Shown one piece after another: positions 53,680 to 63,046 of a stretch of 64,000 nt of DNA. The stretch spans positions 1 to 64,000 of the forward strand of contig JAWXUH010000003.1 in the NCBI GenBank assembly GCA_044432745.1, in the 5' to 3' direction. The stretch comes from CAKOSP01 sp044432745 (GTDB taxonomy: Bacteria; Bacillota_I; Bacilli_A; RF39; UBA660). Under the pieces are notes generated by a model. That model was not told the DNA's origin. It searched no databases and worked only from the letters and a program-made list of their open reading frames with translations. The translations under genes and the position numbers were made by a program. Positions within the stretch are counted from its first letter, which is position 1. Each line of letters starts with the position of its first letter.

Positions 53680-55702
53680 CAGCTTTTCTTTCCTCTTTAA
53701 TTATTAAATCGTATACAATAATACCATTTGATACTTCTAGTATTTTAATTGTTTCGCCTAGGTAATATGAAATATACTCTTCATCTAAAATTACGTTGTC
53801 TTTTAGTATTTTGTATTCTTCTAAAGAACTATTATAGTAAATATGACTTGTTAAGAAATTAGAACTTGGAAAACTTACAAAATTATCATCTTTAACAGTA
53901 AAGATATCATTTCCAAGTGCATACTCATTAACTAAACCATACATATTTAATATAGTTGGTGATAAATCAATCATACCCATTGGATAATCATACTCGCCTA
54001 CAAATACTTTTCTTAATTCTTCATTCTTAGTCCAGAATATTAAAGGTGTACTTTTATTTAATTCATGATCGTAAGAATCATAAGATACATCTAAATCAAA
54101 TTCTCCTGTTTCTTGATTATATGACAAATAATTTCTCATTTCTTTTTCTGAGAATTTAGCATCATGATCACCATAGAATACAAATAAAGTATCTTCAAAG
54201 TTATCACTTTCTCTTACCATATCCATAAATACTCCAAGAGCGTAATCACCATAATGAACGTTAGTAAAATAATCTGCTAATTTAGATGTATAAAAATTAT
54301 AAGTATCTTCTACTTCTTCAGCATCTTCATCATCACCTTTTTCTTCTACTTCTGTTTTAAATGACATATCATAATCTATAAAATTATCTGCATCTGTAAA
54401 CGGTGAATGATTAGATAAAGTAATTACTGTACCCATATAATTTTTATTGTTGTTTTCAATTTCTACTAAATAATCAAAAGATTGTTCAAAGAACATTAAA
54501 TCGTTAATACCTAAACCTAGTATATCTTCCTCTGTATAGTCATATTTATCTTCGTAAAAATAATTTTTATAACCTAAAGATGGATGAGCGTTAAGTCTAT
54601 TCCACATACTAAAGTTATTACCATGCATACTAAATGTATAATATTCTTGTTCATTCAATATTTTAGGTAACGTTTGATAATATCTATTGTAATAAGTTAC
54701 AAATACTGTACCACTTGAAGTAGGCATTAAACTTGAAAGTAACGTAAATTCAGTATCACTTGAAGTACCTGTTGATATTTGAGGGAAGAAATTACTAAAA
54801 TACATTCCTTCTTCTGCTAATTTATTTGTATTAGGTGTAACATCTACTCCGTTAAAATTAACATCTAGTAAAAATGTTTGTACACTTTCCATATGAACAA
54901 ATATAATATTCTTTCCTTCAAGAATACCTGTATATTCGTTTTCTACTGGCGCTTCTTTTTCATCAAAATATGCATGAAATGCTTCTGCTGCATCATCATA
55001 TCCTATGAATGAAAATAACCTAGGAGATATAGTTAAAAAGGAATCATTAAGTTGATAAAACAATAAACTAAACCTTTGAACTGTAGACACCCTATTCCAT
55101 TGATTAGATAAACGGCTCAAATCAGTTCCTGTACTTGTAGAAATTACAAAAAACATTAATACTGTAGCAACAATTCCATTTAGAAAAACATCTCTTTTTC
55201 TAAATCCTCTTTTTTCATTTATATAAAAATAACAACTTTTTTTAAGTTTTTTATTATAATAATAAAAAATAAGCGGCGATAAAATAAAGACGAAATCTAA
55301 AATAGACAATTTTGCGAATAACGAATCAACAACTGTACCTGTTTGACCTAAAGTCATAAATTCACTAAGTGATGCAAATGAAGTATAAAATTTATAATAA
55401 ATTACATTTACAACCTGTATTGTTCCAAAAAAATATATCATACAAGTTAAAAATTTGTATTTATTTTTTTCTTTAAAAAAAAGTGATATCGCAACGCAGA
55501 TTAATGACAAAGATAAATCTATTAAAAAAGATCTAATTGTAAAAAATTCTCCTAAAGTCATATATCTTGCAAAAGCAAAACTAGTTAAAGATAATAAAAT
55601 AAACATAATAGCTAATTTATTATGTAAAAAATAATTTACTATATTATTTTTTATATCTAAACTATTTATATTCAAACGTTTTTTCAAATCTAATTTATTC
55701 AT
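53666..55702 (-). CDS. LTA synthase-like sulfatase-family membrane protein
   Basis: 678 residues. About five N-terminal membrane segments (30-205) are followed by a sulfatase-fold extracellular domain: IIFVHMESVQTFLLD (metal Glu), FFPQISTGTSSDTEFTLLSS (Thr nucleophile), FSMHGNNFSMWNR, ITLSNHSPFTD, FVFYGDHDAKFSEKE. This matches lipoteichoic acid synthases, which polymerise glycerol phosphate. The coupled LCP gene suggests an anionic wall polymer pathway. Start ATG 55702 has GGAAGG upstream. Confidence 0.9.
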   Translation of the reverse strand: MNKLDLKKRLNINSLDIKNNIVNYFLHNKLAIMFILLSLTSFAFARYMTLGEFFTIRSFLIDLSLSLICVAISLFFKEKNKYKFLTCMIYFFGTIQVVNVIYYKFYTSFASLSEFMTLGQTGTVVDSLFAKLSILDFVFILSPLIFYYYNKKLKKSCYFYINEKRGFRKRDVFLNGIVATVLMFFVISTSTGTDLSRLSNQWNRVSTVQRFSLLFYQLNDSFLTISPRLFSFIGYDDAAEAFHAYFDEKEAPVENEYTGILEGKNIIFVHMESVQTFLLDVNFNGVDVTPNTNKLAEEGMYFSNFFPQISTGTSSDTEFTLLSSLMPTSSGTVFVTYYNRYYQTLPKILNEQEYYTFSMHGNNFSMWNRLNAHPSLGYKNYFYEDKYDYTEEDILGLGINDLMFFEQSFDYLVEIENNNKNYMGTVITLSNHSPFTDADNFIDYDMSFKTEVEEKGDDEDAEEVEDTYNFYTSKLADYFTNVHYGDYALGVFMDMVRESDNFEDTLFVFYGDHDAKFSEKEMRNYLSYNQETGEFDLDVSYDSYDHELNKSTPLIFWTKNEELRKVFVGEYDYPMGMIDLSPTILNMYGLVNEYALGNDIFTVKDDNFVSFPSSNFLTSHIYYNSSLEEYKILKDNVILDEEYISYYLGETIKILEVSNGIIVYDLIIKEERKADEED

Positions 55703-55726
55703 CTGTTAACCTTCCCATGTATCATA

Positions 55727-55755
55727 ATTATAACAAAATTATTTGTTCTTTTCAA
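55727..55755 (-). promoter_or_regulatory. Envelope operon promoter
   Basis: TTGAAA (55755-55750), 17-base spacer, TATAAT (55732-55727). It lies back to back with the tRNA-Gly promoter, seven bases away. Confidence 0.7.
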
Positions 55756-55761
55756 TAAGTC

Positions 55762-55790
55762 TTGCAAAATATTATGTTATTTGATATTAT
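55762..55790 (+). promoter_or_regulatory. tRNA-Gly promoter
   Basis: TTGCAA (55762-55767), 17-base spacer, TATTAT (55785-55790). Confidence 0.7.
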
Positions 55791-55798
55791 TTATACAC

Positions 55799-55873
55799 GC
55801 AGGTGTAGTATAATGGTTAATATATAACCTTGCCAAGGTTGAGATGGGAGTTCGATTCTCCTCACTTGCTCCA
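55799..55873 (+). tRNA. tRNA-Gly (anticodon GCC)
   Basis: The acceptor stem pairs GCAGGTG with CACTTGC. The anticodon loop TTGCCAA, closed by TAACC/GGTTG, gives GCC. The T arm GGGAG-TTCGATT-CTCCT is intact and CCA is encoded at 55871-55873. A terminator follows at once. The 3' end recurs in decayed form downstream. Confidence 0.95.
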
Positions 55874-55954
55874 AAAGATAATACAGTCGAACTTAATAGG
55901 TTCGATTTTTTAGTGTATAAATTACATGTATTTGAAAGAATTGATTTATTCAAT
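55862..55954 (+). repeat. tRNA-Gly tail repeat, copy 1
   Basis: The segment from the tRNA 3' end (CTTGCTCCAAAAGATAAT) through the terminator and TGTATAAATT to ATTTATTCAA recurs at 56577-56665, with about 717 bp between matching points. Confidence 0.6.
55887..55911 (+). terminator. tRNA-Gly terminator
   Basis: TCGAAC-ttaatag-GTTCGA followed by six T. Related hairpins recur at 56602-56627 and 60163-60188. Confidence 0.8.
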
Positions 55955-56010
55955 TTTGTTTTGTATAATAATTTTAATTATAAAATTCATTTTCATAAGG
56001 AGTGAGTAAA

Positions 56011-56511
56011 TTGAAAAAATATAAAACGGGTATATTTATCGGCAAATTTTTCCCATTTCATAACGGTCATCTAAAATGTTTAATTGAACTAAATAAATTA
56101 TGTGATACTGTATATTTAATTTTATACTACGATCATGAAAATGAACTAAATTTACTTAAAGAATTTAATTATAATATTGATTTAAGATATCAAGATATCA
56201 AAAAAATAACTGAAAATATGAATGTAAAATGTTTTTTATATAATAATTCTAAAGGCTATAAATTTCCGGATGATTTTTTGCTAATAAAGTCGGCTATATT
56301 CAAATTAATTAACGTAAAAGAAATAGATTTACAAATAATTGGTGCAAATGAAGAAGCAATATATTCAAAATATATATATGCTAATAAATATATAGTTTTA
56401 AAAAGAAATAAAGTTCATGAAAATGAATTATCTGCAACAATAATTAGAAAAGATTTCGAGAAATATAAAATGCACTTACCAAATGTTATTTTAAATAGAT
56501 TTGATAAATGA
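56011..56511 (+). CDS. Cytidylyltransferase-like nucleotidyltransferase (NadR/NMNAT-type)
   Basis: 166 residues from TTG 56011 (KKYKTGIFIGKF), with AAGGAG eight bases upstream; a GTG at 56002 overlaps that site. The nucleotide-binding motif is GKFFPFHNGHLKCL (HxGH) at the N-terminus, and the C-terminal ELSATIIRKDF matches the ISxTxIR signature. It resembles the NMN-adenylyltransferase half of NadR without the kinase domain. The substrate is unproven. It is bracketed by two copies of the tRNA-Gly tail repeat, suggesting acquisition. Confidence 0.75.
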   Translation: MKKYKTGIFIGKFFPFHNGHLKCLIELNKLCDTVYLILYYDHENELNLLKEFNYNIDLRYQDIKKITENMNVKCFLYNNSKGYKFPDDFLLIKSAIFKLINVKEIDLQIIGANEEAIYSKYIYANKYIVLKRNKVHENELSATIIRKDFEKYKMHLPNVILNRFDK

Positions 56512-56576
56512 TATGATAAAAATATTGTTTTTTAAAACTTTTAGTGTTAATTAACAATCATCTTGTAGATATCATT

Positions 56577-56665
56577 GACTACTGCTTCAAAAGATAATTG
56601 TATCGAACTTTAATGTTCGATTTTTTTATGTATAAATTTATCAGATCATATAAATTTATTCAAAA
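56577..56665 (+). repeat. tRNA-Gly tail repeat, copy 2
   Basis: ACTGCTTCAAAAGATAAT, a terminator TCGAAC...GTTCGA plus T run (56602-56627), TGTATAAATT and ATTTATTCAA follow the same order as the sequence after tRNA-Gly, with scattered changes. A shorter third copy (GAAGATATTTTATTCGAAC..., 60153-60205) follows the histidine phosphatase gene. A run of about 17-18 A (56664-56681) ends copy 2. Confidence 0.6.
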
Positions 56666-56764
56666 AAAAAAAAAAAAAACATATAATAACAACAAAGTAA
56701 TCTAGAAAACAATTTACTTTAATTATGTATTTTAAAGATATATCAAATCAGTTTAGTATAGTAT

Positions 56765-57478
56765 TTATTTTGTTCTTTTTAATTCATATCCTTTTACTTT
56801 TTCTGAACTCCATACATCTAATCCCATACTAAAATCTTCTCTCAAACCTTTACTAATAACTAATTCATTGAATTCTAATATTTTATTTTCTAATTGAGAA
56901 TTATTTTCTATGATGATACCAAAATTCCAACCTAAAAATTGATCTAAAAATCCGTTTATAAAATACTTTTTAGCTTCTAATAGCTGCTCTTTTTTAACTT
57001 TGTTATTACGAATAGAATCTTTTGTTAAAACCAAAGAAGCTTTTCCTATATAATTAGGCACAATTTCATCTGTTAATTTAATTGCAAAGCTATTTGATGC
57101 AATAAACACATTATCATCTATATAATTTTCATATAGATTAATCATTTTTAAAATGATATCATCTAAGTTTGTAATATTTTCAAATGAAAATTGATTGTCC
57201 ATAATTTTATCTTTTTTTTCATTATACCAAACAATTGGACAAGTAGGCATCCCATCGTTTGCAGGATACAACAACATGTATTTACCATCATATAAATAAC
57301 AAGAATTTTCATATTTTTTGTTATGATTTGTTTTACTTTTTACTTCTTCTAAATATTCAATATTATTATCTTTTGCTATCATCGTAGCATCGATTTCACC
57401 ATAATTGTAATGAAGCAATATTTGTTTTTTGCATATAAGTAATTTTTTCTTTATATTATTTAAATTTTCTTTTATCAT
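56765..57478 (-). CDS. Unknown 237-residue cytoplasmic protein
   Basis: Mixed alpha/beta, no membrane segment. Readable features are YGEIDATMIAKDNNIEYLEE, CYLYDGKYMLLYPANDGMP, and a closing MGLDVWSSEKVKGYELKRTK. Poor ribosome site at ATG 57478. Located in the accessory-looking stretch right of tRNA-Gly, flanked by AT-rich gaps. I recognise no family. Confidence 0.55.
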   Translation of the reverse strand: MIKENLNNIKKKLLICKKQILLHYNYGEIDATMIAKDNNIEYLEEVKSKTNHNKKYENSCYLYDGKYMLLYPANDGMPTCPIVWYNEKKDKIMDNQFSFENITNLDDIILKMINLYENYIDDNVFIASNSFAIKLTDEIVPNYIGKASLVLTKDSIRNNKVKKEQLLEAKKYFINGFLDQFLGWNFGIIIENNSQLENKILEFNELVISKGLREDFSMGLDVWSSEKVKGYELKRTK

Positions 57479-57657
57479 TATTTTTTCCTTTTTTATTAAA
57501 AATATAATAACCTATTTTATGTACTATTTCAACCTGAAAAAAATTTAAGATTCAATTAAAAAGTTAAAAATGCTAACATTATAAGATTAATTGAGTATTA
57601 TTTTTTTAATTCATGCAAATAAAAAATGATTCTCTCGAACCATTTTATAGATTTTTA

Positions 57658-58245
57658 TTAAATCGTAAGAAGTAAAAAAATAATAATAACAATTAATAAA
57701 ATAATTATTTTTTTAGATTCTTCTTTAAAATTGCTAATATCTAATATTTTATATTCTTTTTTCAAAGTACATATATCGCATATAAAACCTAATATAAATA
57801 ATCCTGTAATAGCTATGCTAGAACCGAACATAAAAAAGATGATCAACCAACCTGCACTTGATTCTGATTCATAACCACTTAATTTTTGTTGAACATCTAA
57901 ATAGTAACTTACAAGCATTACAAATGTAGCAAAAATTGAATAAATAAGTGGCCAATGTACTGTTTTAAGCCATTTAGATTTTATTTTTATATATTTATAT
58001 ATCATATCAATATAAATACAAAATAATAATCCTATAAATATGTATACAATTGGATTTAAAAAATTAATGTTGAACGTTATGCTATCTGTTATTTTTTCTA
58101 TACCTTCTCCAGATAACAAAAGAATTATAAATATTAGTACTAATTTACTAAAAAAAATAAAATTTGCTATTTTATTATTTTTTTTCTTTTCAAAAAGATT
58201 ATCTTTTTGTTCTGATACATTAAGTATATCTTGATTCTCATTCAT
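57658..58245 (-). CDS. Unknown four-span membrane protein
   Basis: 195 residues from ATG 58245 (MNENQDILN), with AGGTGA upstream. Charged cytoplasmic N-terminus, then hydrophobic segments at about 28-45, 60-80, 95-115, 130-160 and 175-195 (the last ends at the C-terminus). No conserved motif recognised. A weak hairpin with a T run follows at 57629-57652. Confidence 0.55.
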   Translation of the reverse strand: MNENQDILNVSEQKDNLFEKKKNNKIANFIFFSKLVLIFIILLLSGEGIEKITDSITFNINFLNPIVYIFIGLLFCIYIDMIYKYIKIKSKWLKTVHWPLIYSIFATFVMLVSYYLDVQQKLSGYESESSAGWLIIFFMFGSSIAITGLFILGFICDICTLKKEYKILDISNFKEESKKIIILLIVIIIFLLLTI

Positions 58246-58444
58246 TTTATATTCACCTATTAAAATTATAACATAAATAAACGAATAATTTAATATTTCA
58301 AGCCTTATCAATAAAAAATAAAATTAAGTATAATATTTTTATCACTTACAAAAAAACTCACTAGATATATATCCTAATTAAGATATTTACCTTTGTGAAT
58401 TATATATTCGTTTTAATTATAAACTTAAATTTTTGATAATGCTA

Positions 58445-59218
58445 TTATCTCCAACGTAGATCAGGAATTTCATAATAATATTGTTCATCACCACTATTAT
58501 AAATAATAGTTATTTCGTCGTTAAGACCTGCAGCAATGAAATTTGCATAGATATTATTTAAAATAGTTATTTCATCCGATTTAATTACATCCTTGTATAT
58601 ATTAATTCTTATTTCCACTCCAGTCTTTGAAAAATTAGTAAGCGAATAATTAAAAGTATATTCGTAATTAGAATAATGCTCATGAATTATAGGAGTATAT
58701 TTGTTTTCTATAATATTATTTATTTCTTGTTCTAACATTATTGTTTCATAATCATCTTTATATACACCATCTGATGCAGTTACTGAAAATTCAACACCAT
58801 CTTCACTTACTATTTCTGCTATTATATTATCGTAACTAAACATTTTGTAATTAAAATTCATAATAGACAATCCACCAGATGAATTTGTTTTAGGTCTTCT
58901 TTCTATTTTAATTTTCGATTCCACTATTTCAAAATTTTCATTGTACTTTTCATTTAAATATAAAAGTAAATTATCTTTTTCTTTACCTGTTAAATCCCTA
59001 GAAACCGAACCAACTATACATATAACTAAAACTAGAAATAAAACAACTATTTGTTTTTTATAATTATTCTTTTTATTAATTATAGAAAGAACAATCAATA
59101 TAAGCAATGGAACATAACCTTGTCCAAAATAAATTAATGTCAAAATTATCATAAGTAATATTATACATAATACTATGTATATAAATTTACCTGTATTTTT
59201 TACTATATCATTATCCAT
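58445..59218 (-). CDS. Unknown membrane protein with extracytoplasmic domain
   Basis: 257 residues. Two to three N-terminal hydrophobic segments (about 12-75) are followed by a soluble domain (about 80-257) of mixed alpha/beta character, containing IMNFNYKMFSYDNIIAEI and EFSVTASDGVYKDDYET. ATG 59218 follows GAGGTAGAG. No recognised family. Same strand as its left neighbour, but with a 200-bp gap, so probably separate. Confidence 0.55.
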   Translation of the reverse strand: MDNDIVKNTGKFIYIVLCIILLMIILTLIYFGQGYVPLLILIVLSIINKKNNYKKQIVVLFLVLVICIVGSVSRDLTGKEKDNLLLYLNEKYNENFEIVESKIKIERRPKTNSSGGLSIMNFNYKMFSYDNIIAEIVSEDGVEFSVTASDGVYKDDYETIMLEQEINNIIENKYTPIIHEHYSNYEYTFNYSLTNFSKTGVEIRINIYKDVIKSDEITILNNIYANFIAAGLNDEITIIYNSGDEQYYYEIPDLRWR

Positions 59219-59498
59219 ACTCTACCTCATCAAATTATTAAAATATTTTAACTATTTTATAATAATTACATTATAAACTATAAATATCAAAATTACAATA
59301 TATTACAATAAAATAGGAATATCAAACTATTCTATATTTTATACAAATATTTAATTGATTAAATTCTATTTTTAATTCAATTTTAGAGATAAAATTAATA
59401 AAATCTACTTATTTTTATAATTTAATATAGTATAATTAATAAGGTTTAAATGTATTTCAATATTAAACTAGTAGAAATAAAAATAGAAAGGATTAAAA

Positions 59499-60140
59499 AT
59501 GAAAACAATAATATATTTAATTAGACACTCTGAACCTTTAAAAAAACATTTAGGTATTTGTAAAACAGATGAAATTGAAAAGATACGAAATGAAAAAAAT
59601 ATCTTAAGCGTAAATGGTGAACAAAAAGCAAAAATATTAAGTGAGGCAACTGAATTTAAAAACATTGATGTTTTATATTCATCACACTATGTAAGAGCAG
59701 TATCTACTGCTAAATACATCGCTGAAAACAACCAAATTGACATAAACATCGACAAATGTTTTGGAGAAAGAGTATTTGGTGTCAATGACATAAGTGAAAT
59801 TCCTGGAGATTATCACGAAAGACAATTCTATGACAGAGATTATAAATTAGAAAATGGAGAATCACTTAACGATTTATTTAAAAGAATGTCTGAAGGTTTT
59901 AACAACGTATATACAACAAATAAATATAAAAACATAGCGATTTTATCACATGGAACAGCTATATGTGCTTTGTTAGAAAAATGGTGTGATCTTAAATACA
60001 ATAAAAATAACGGATTAAACGAAATATTTTTTAATAACAAAATGATTTTTGATGGTAATTTTAATGCTCCAGAAGTATTTAAATTAGTATTTGATGAATC
60101 TGATATATTAATTGATATTGAAAATATAATAATAAAATAG
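59499..60140 (+). CDS. Histidine phosphatase family protein
   Basis: 213 residues. The catalytic His is in YLIRHSEPLKKH (R9-H10), the second Arg in YSSHYVRAVSTAKYIAE, Glu in CFGERVFG, and the second His in AILSHGTAICALLEKW. These match the phosphoglycerate mutase/broad-specificity phosphatase superfamily. ATG 59499 has AAAGGATT upstream, with a TATAAT at 59431-59436. Substrate unknown. Followed by the third copy of the tRNA-Gly-like terminator. Confidence 0.88.
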   Translation: MKTIIYLIRHSEPLKKHLGICKTDEIEKIRNEKNILSVNGEQKAKILSEATEFKNIDVLYSSHYVRAVSTAKYIAENNQIDINIDKCFGERVFGVNDISEIPGDYHERQFYDRDYKLENGESLNDLFKRMSEGFNNVYTTNKYKNIAILSHGTAICALLEKWCDLKYNKNNGLNEIFFNNKMIFDGNFNAPEVFKLVFDESDILIDIENIIIK

Positions 60141-60162
60141 AAATTAAATTCTGAAGATATTT

Positions 60163-60188
60163 TATTCGAACTTTAAGAGTTCGTTTTT
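60163..60188 (+). terminator. Terminator of the histidine phosphatase gene
   Basis: TTCGAACT-ttaag-AGTTCG followed by seven T; similar to the tRNA-Gly terminator. Confidence 0.75.
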
Positions 60189-60272
60189 TTGACAATAAAT
60201 AATATATTTATAATCTTCCTAGCAATAACTAACCTTCCCTATTCAATCATTTTATATTCTAAGTGAAAATAT

Positions 60273-60309
60273 AAAAAGAAGAACGTTATTATAACGTTCT
60301 TCTTTTTTT
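60273..60309 (-). terminator. Strong terminator of the S51 peptidase gene
   Basis: A nearly perfect long palindrome, AAGAAGAACGTTAT/ATAACGTTCTTCTT, flanked by A and T runs, active in either direction. Confidence 0.85.
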
Positions 60310-60330
60310 GTTAAGTAAATAATTATCCAT

Positions 60331-60978
60331 TTACAATATTTGTTTTTTGTCTAGATTTTCTATTATAACTTCCCCATCTCTCAATGTAGTATATTTTAAT
60401 TTTTTTTCATCTAAATATTTTACAACGTTAGGCATCAAATGACTTTCTGCATGATTTGGTGATTCCCAGTGAGGTACTGGTAAATAATCAATAATTCCAA
60501 GACCTTCCCAAATAATAGAATTAACACCATAAGGATCTTGTTCTGGTTCGTCTGCTAAATGTATACCGTCTAAATTCTGTGAAAGAACACAAATTCCTGC
60601 ACTAAACCCCATATAGATAAAATTAGTATTATCTACTTGATTATGTACAAAAGTATCAAATCCACTAAATTTCATAGCTTGTCTTAAAACAAAAACATTT
60701 CCACCTAAAACAAAAACACCACCTATATTTTTTAATATTTCATTAAGTTCTTCTTCCTTATTAAAGAATTGTTTTAAATCTAAAACAAAACTTTCAAAAC
60801 CAAGCTCACTTAATTCTTTTTGAAACACAATTATGTTATTTGTTTTTCTTTCACCATCAGGATAAACGTCTAAAGCATTAGGTATAATAGCAATTTTTTT
60901 ATTCTCATGCCCTTTCGACCAATTTTGTAAAAATTCAAGATTTTCACCTAACTTGTATGAAGATAAATATAGTTGCAT
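60331..60978 (-). CDS. Peptidase S51 (PepE-like) family protein
   Basis: 215 residues. The nucleophile elbow is GFSAGICVLSQ (Ser in GxSAG), preceded by GGVFVLGGNVFVLRQAMK, and followed by GLGIIDYLPVPHWESPNHAE with the His. This layout matches alpha-aspartyl dipeptidase/cyanophycinase-type S51 enzymes of the class I glutamine amidotransferase fold. ATG 60978 has AAAAGGAG upstream. Cytoplasmic; the peptide substrate is unknown. Confidence 0.82.
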   Translation of the reverse strand: MQLYLSSYKLGENLEFLQNWSKGHENKKIAIIPNALDVYPDGERKTNNIIVFQKELSELGFESFVLDLKQFFNKEEELNEILKNIGGVFVLGGNVFVLRQAMKFSGFDTFVHNQVDNTNFIYMGFSAGICVLSQNLDGIHLADEPEQDPYGVNSIIWEGLGIIDYLPVPHWESPNHAESHLMPNVVKYLDEKKLKYTTLRDGEVIIENLDKKQIL

Positions 60979-61002
60979 ATAGTATCACTCCTTTTAAAAA
61001 CA

Positions 61003-61031
61003 ATTGTATCATATAATACTGTCGATTACAA
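61003..61031 (-). promoter_or_regulatory. Promoter of the S51 peptidase gene
   Basis: TTGTAA (61031-61026), 17-base spacer, TACAAT (61008-61003). Confidence 0.7.
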
Positions 61032-61072
61032 ACGTTGTATTTTTATTTTTTTCTAAACAAAAACAAAATAAT

Positions 61073-61101
61073 TTGATTAAATTTGAAAGCTACTATATAA
61101 T
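61073..61101 (+). promoter_or_regulatory. Promoter of the second kinase-fold gene
   Basis: TTGATT (61073-61078), 17-base spacer, TATAAT (61096-61101), 17 bases before the ATG. Confidence 0.7.
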
Positions 61102-61118
61102 ACACACGAGGTGAAAAT

Positions 61119-61847
61119 ATGTTTAATCAAGAGGAGTTACAAAATGAACTTAGAAAAGAATATCCAATATTTATAGGCGAAGGAAATATTGGACGTATAT
61201 ATGTTAATGAATCTAAAAATAAAATTTTAAAGTTACCTAAATATAATTTATATTTCAAAGATAATTCACTATTAGAGAAATTAGTTTTAATTGATCATGA
61301 TAATTTTTCTTTTCCTATTGATTTGATATATAAGGACATTGATAATTCTAATAGAATTGTAGGATATACTGCAAGATTTTCTAAAGGAGAATCTATTGAA
61401 GATATGAATAAAGAAATTTTATTTGATGATTTTGTTAAATCAGTTGAAAATGGTTTTAAAAACATTTTACTAATGTATGAAAAAGGTATTATTCCATACG
61501 ATTTATACTTACAAAATATGTTATACGAAGAGAAAAATATTTATTTTATAGACACTGATTCCTATTTAATAGGCGATAATAAATATTATTTTGAAAAAAC
61601 ATTAGATACATATTTTAAAGAAATATTTAATTTTTTAAATAACTCTCTTACTATTACCGATATTTATGAAGGAGATATAAATAATCCAAGAACTAAATTA
61701 ATACAAGATTTTTGGTTTAACAAGATCAGTTTATTAGAATACCTAACAAAATTCAAAGAACTTTACTTTGATATACACAAAAGTGAGTTAATAACAATCA
61801 ACGATTTTATGAACGATAGTAAACAATATGTTAGAAAATCAAAATAA
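61119..61847 (+). CDS. Kinase-fold protein (second copy)
   Basis: 242 residues. The N-terminal lobe has a Gly-rich-loop-like GEGNIGRIYVNES and a Lys in ILKLPKY. The catalytic-loop equivalent is IPYDLYLQNMLYEEKNIYFID, giving YD-x4-N then IDTDSY as the metal site, similar in layout to the protein at 3083-3979, where the loop reads HEDN. The canonical His is replaced by Tyr. ATG 61119 follows GAGGTG. It may phosphorylate a small molecule or be a pseudokinase; unresolved. Confidence 0.6.
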   Translation: MFNQEELQNELRKEYPIFIGEGNIGRIYVNESKNKILKLPKYNLYFKDNSLLEKLVLIDHDNFSFPIDLIYKDIDNSNRIVGYTARFSKGESIEDMNKEILFDDFVKSVENGFKNILLMYEKGIIPYDLYLQNMLYEEKNIYFIDTDSYLIGDNKYYFEKTLDTYFKEIFNFLNNSLTITDIYEGDINNPRTKLIQDFWFNKISLLEYLTKFKELYFDIHKSELITINDFMNDSKQYVRKSK

Positions 61848-61881
61848 AAAAGATATACATGCTTTAGTATATCTTTTTTTA
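61846..61881. terminator. Bidirectional terminator
   Basis: AAAAAGATATAC-atgcttta-GTATATCTTTTTTT between convergent genes. Confidence 0.8.
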
Positions 61882-61883
61882 TG

Positions 61884-62753
61884 TTATTTTGTTCTTTTTC
61901 TTGTAATTACAGCATCTTGATTATAAGGAATATCACTTGATACATTTATATCTCTATTAACTTGTGAACTTGATTTTTTAAAGTTAACTTCAAATAAGTT
62001 ATCTTTTTTATATATTATAGAAAACATATATATTTCTAATTTATTATTTCTATATATAATTAAATAATCTTGAGCAGTTCCCGTCATAGCACTTCCATAT
62101 ATAACTTGATTTTCTATTTCTTCAAATGTAAATTCTTTTTTTATTACTTCTTTTGTAGAATCATCTTCACCTAAATTCATTAACTTAGATGCAAACTGCG
62201 CGCTATAATTATAATTATCAGTAAAATCACTTCTTATAGTTTCATTACTTGGTATAACAAAATTATCGCATACTAGTCCATCTTTGTTATTTCTAGCATA
62301 AACTAAACCTTTACTTGCTAAGTATATATACCTTGCTGTTTCTCCGCTAGCATAACCTTTAAATAACGCATCTATAGCCTCTCTTGTAAAAAGATCGCTA
62401 ACATAACCTTCCTCTCTTAAATTAGATTGAATTAAGTATACTTCTTTATTTTTTTTAATAAAATAATAGTTATCTATAGCTATACCTCTATTTAATAAAA
62501 TTCTAAAATACATTTTATCAAGTTCTAAACAAAGATTTACTGCATCTAATCCGTTTATAGTATCGCCAGGATACAATTGATTAGGAAACCCTTTAGTAAG
62601 TACGTTATTTTGATTTTTATTAATATCTTCAGATGAAATATTACTAAATAATATTTCATCTGGACTTGTAAAAAATAAACCAGAAAGCAATAAGTGTATT
62701 AACTGAACTTTATTGCCTTTTACATACTTCTTTTCCATTTTGTCTATTTCCAT
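61884..62753 (-). CDS. Unknown 289-residue protein
   Basis: Cytoplasmic, mixed alpha/beta. The N-terminus (VKGNKVQLIHLLLSGLFF) is amphipathic. Further in come LYPGDTINGLDAVNLCLELD, ARYIYLASKGLVYARNN (reminiscent of the cytoplasmic LASKGYI segment of the DUF2207 proteins) and a basic tail VITRKRTK. ATG 62753 has AGAAAGAGTG upstream. The 293-bp gap to the next gene holds only AT-rich sequence with no feature I can support. No family recognised. Confidence 0.55.
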   Translation of the reverse strand: MEIDKMEKKYVKGNKVQLIHLLLSGLFFTSPDEILFSNISSEDINKNQNNVLTKGFPNQLYPGDTINGLDAVNLCLELDKMYFRILLNRGIAIDNYYFIKKNKEVYLIQSNLREEGYVSDLFTREAIDALFKGYASGETARYIYLASKGLVYARNNKDGLVCDNFVIPSNETIRSDFTDNYNYSAQFASKLMNLGEDDSTKEVIKKEFTFEEIENQVIYGSAMTGTAQDYLIIYRNNKLEIYMFSIIYKKDNLFEVNFKKSSSQVNRDINVSSDIPYNQDAVITRKRTK

Positions 62754-63046
62754 ATAAAATCACTCTTTCTTAATGAATTATACTAGCACACAATAAGACG
62801 TTAATCAACAATAAAAATTCTTACTTTTATCTAAGTGTATAATTTCTAAAGTAAAATCATCCATTATAATTAACACTTTCGCCTTATTTATATTGATCCT
62901 ATCTCTACTTAAAATATATTGTATCACTTTTTACATTCTTTAAAAATAGTTCGTAAATCTTAACAAATAGTTTACATATATACATTAACTCTGCTTCATA
63001 TTTCTTATATCACAAATTTATATGTTAAAATAGAATTGGTGATAGT

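Noticed and set aside
56664..56681. Run of about 17-18 A that could mark a retroelement tail or a phase-variable tract
   Set aside because: It is intergenic in very AT-rich DNA, with no target-site duplication or promoter overlap visible; the length may also be a sequencing or assembly uncertainty.
62754..63046. Gap of about 290 bp checked for a small gene or RNA
   Set aside because: No ORF with a ribosome site, no strong hairpin with T run and no clear promoter pair.
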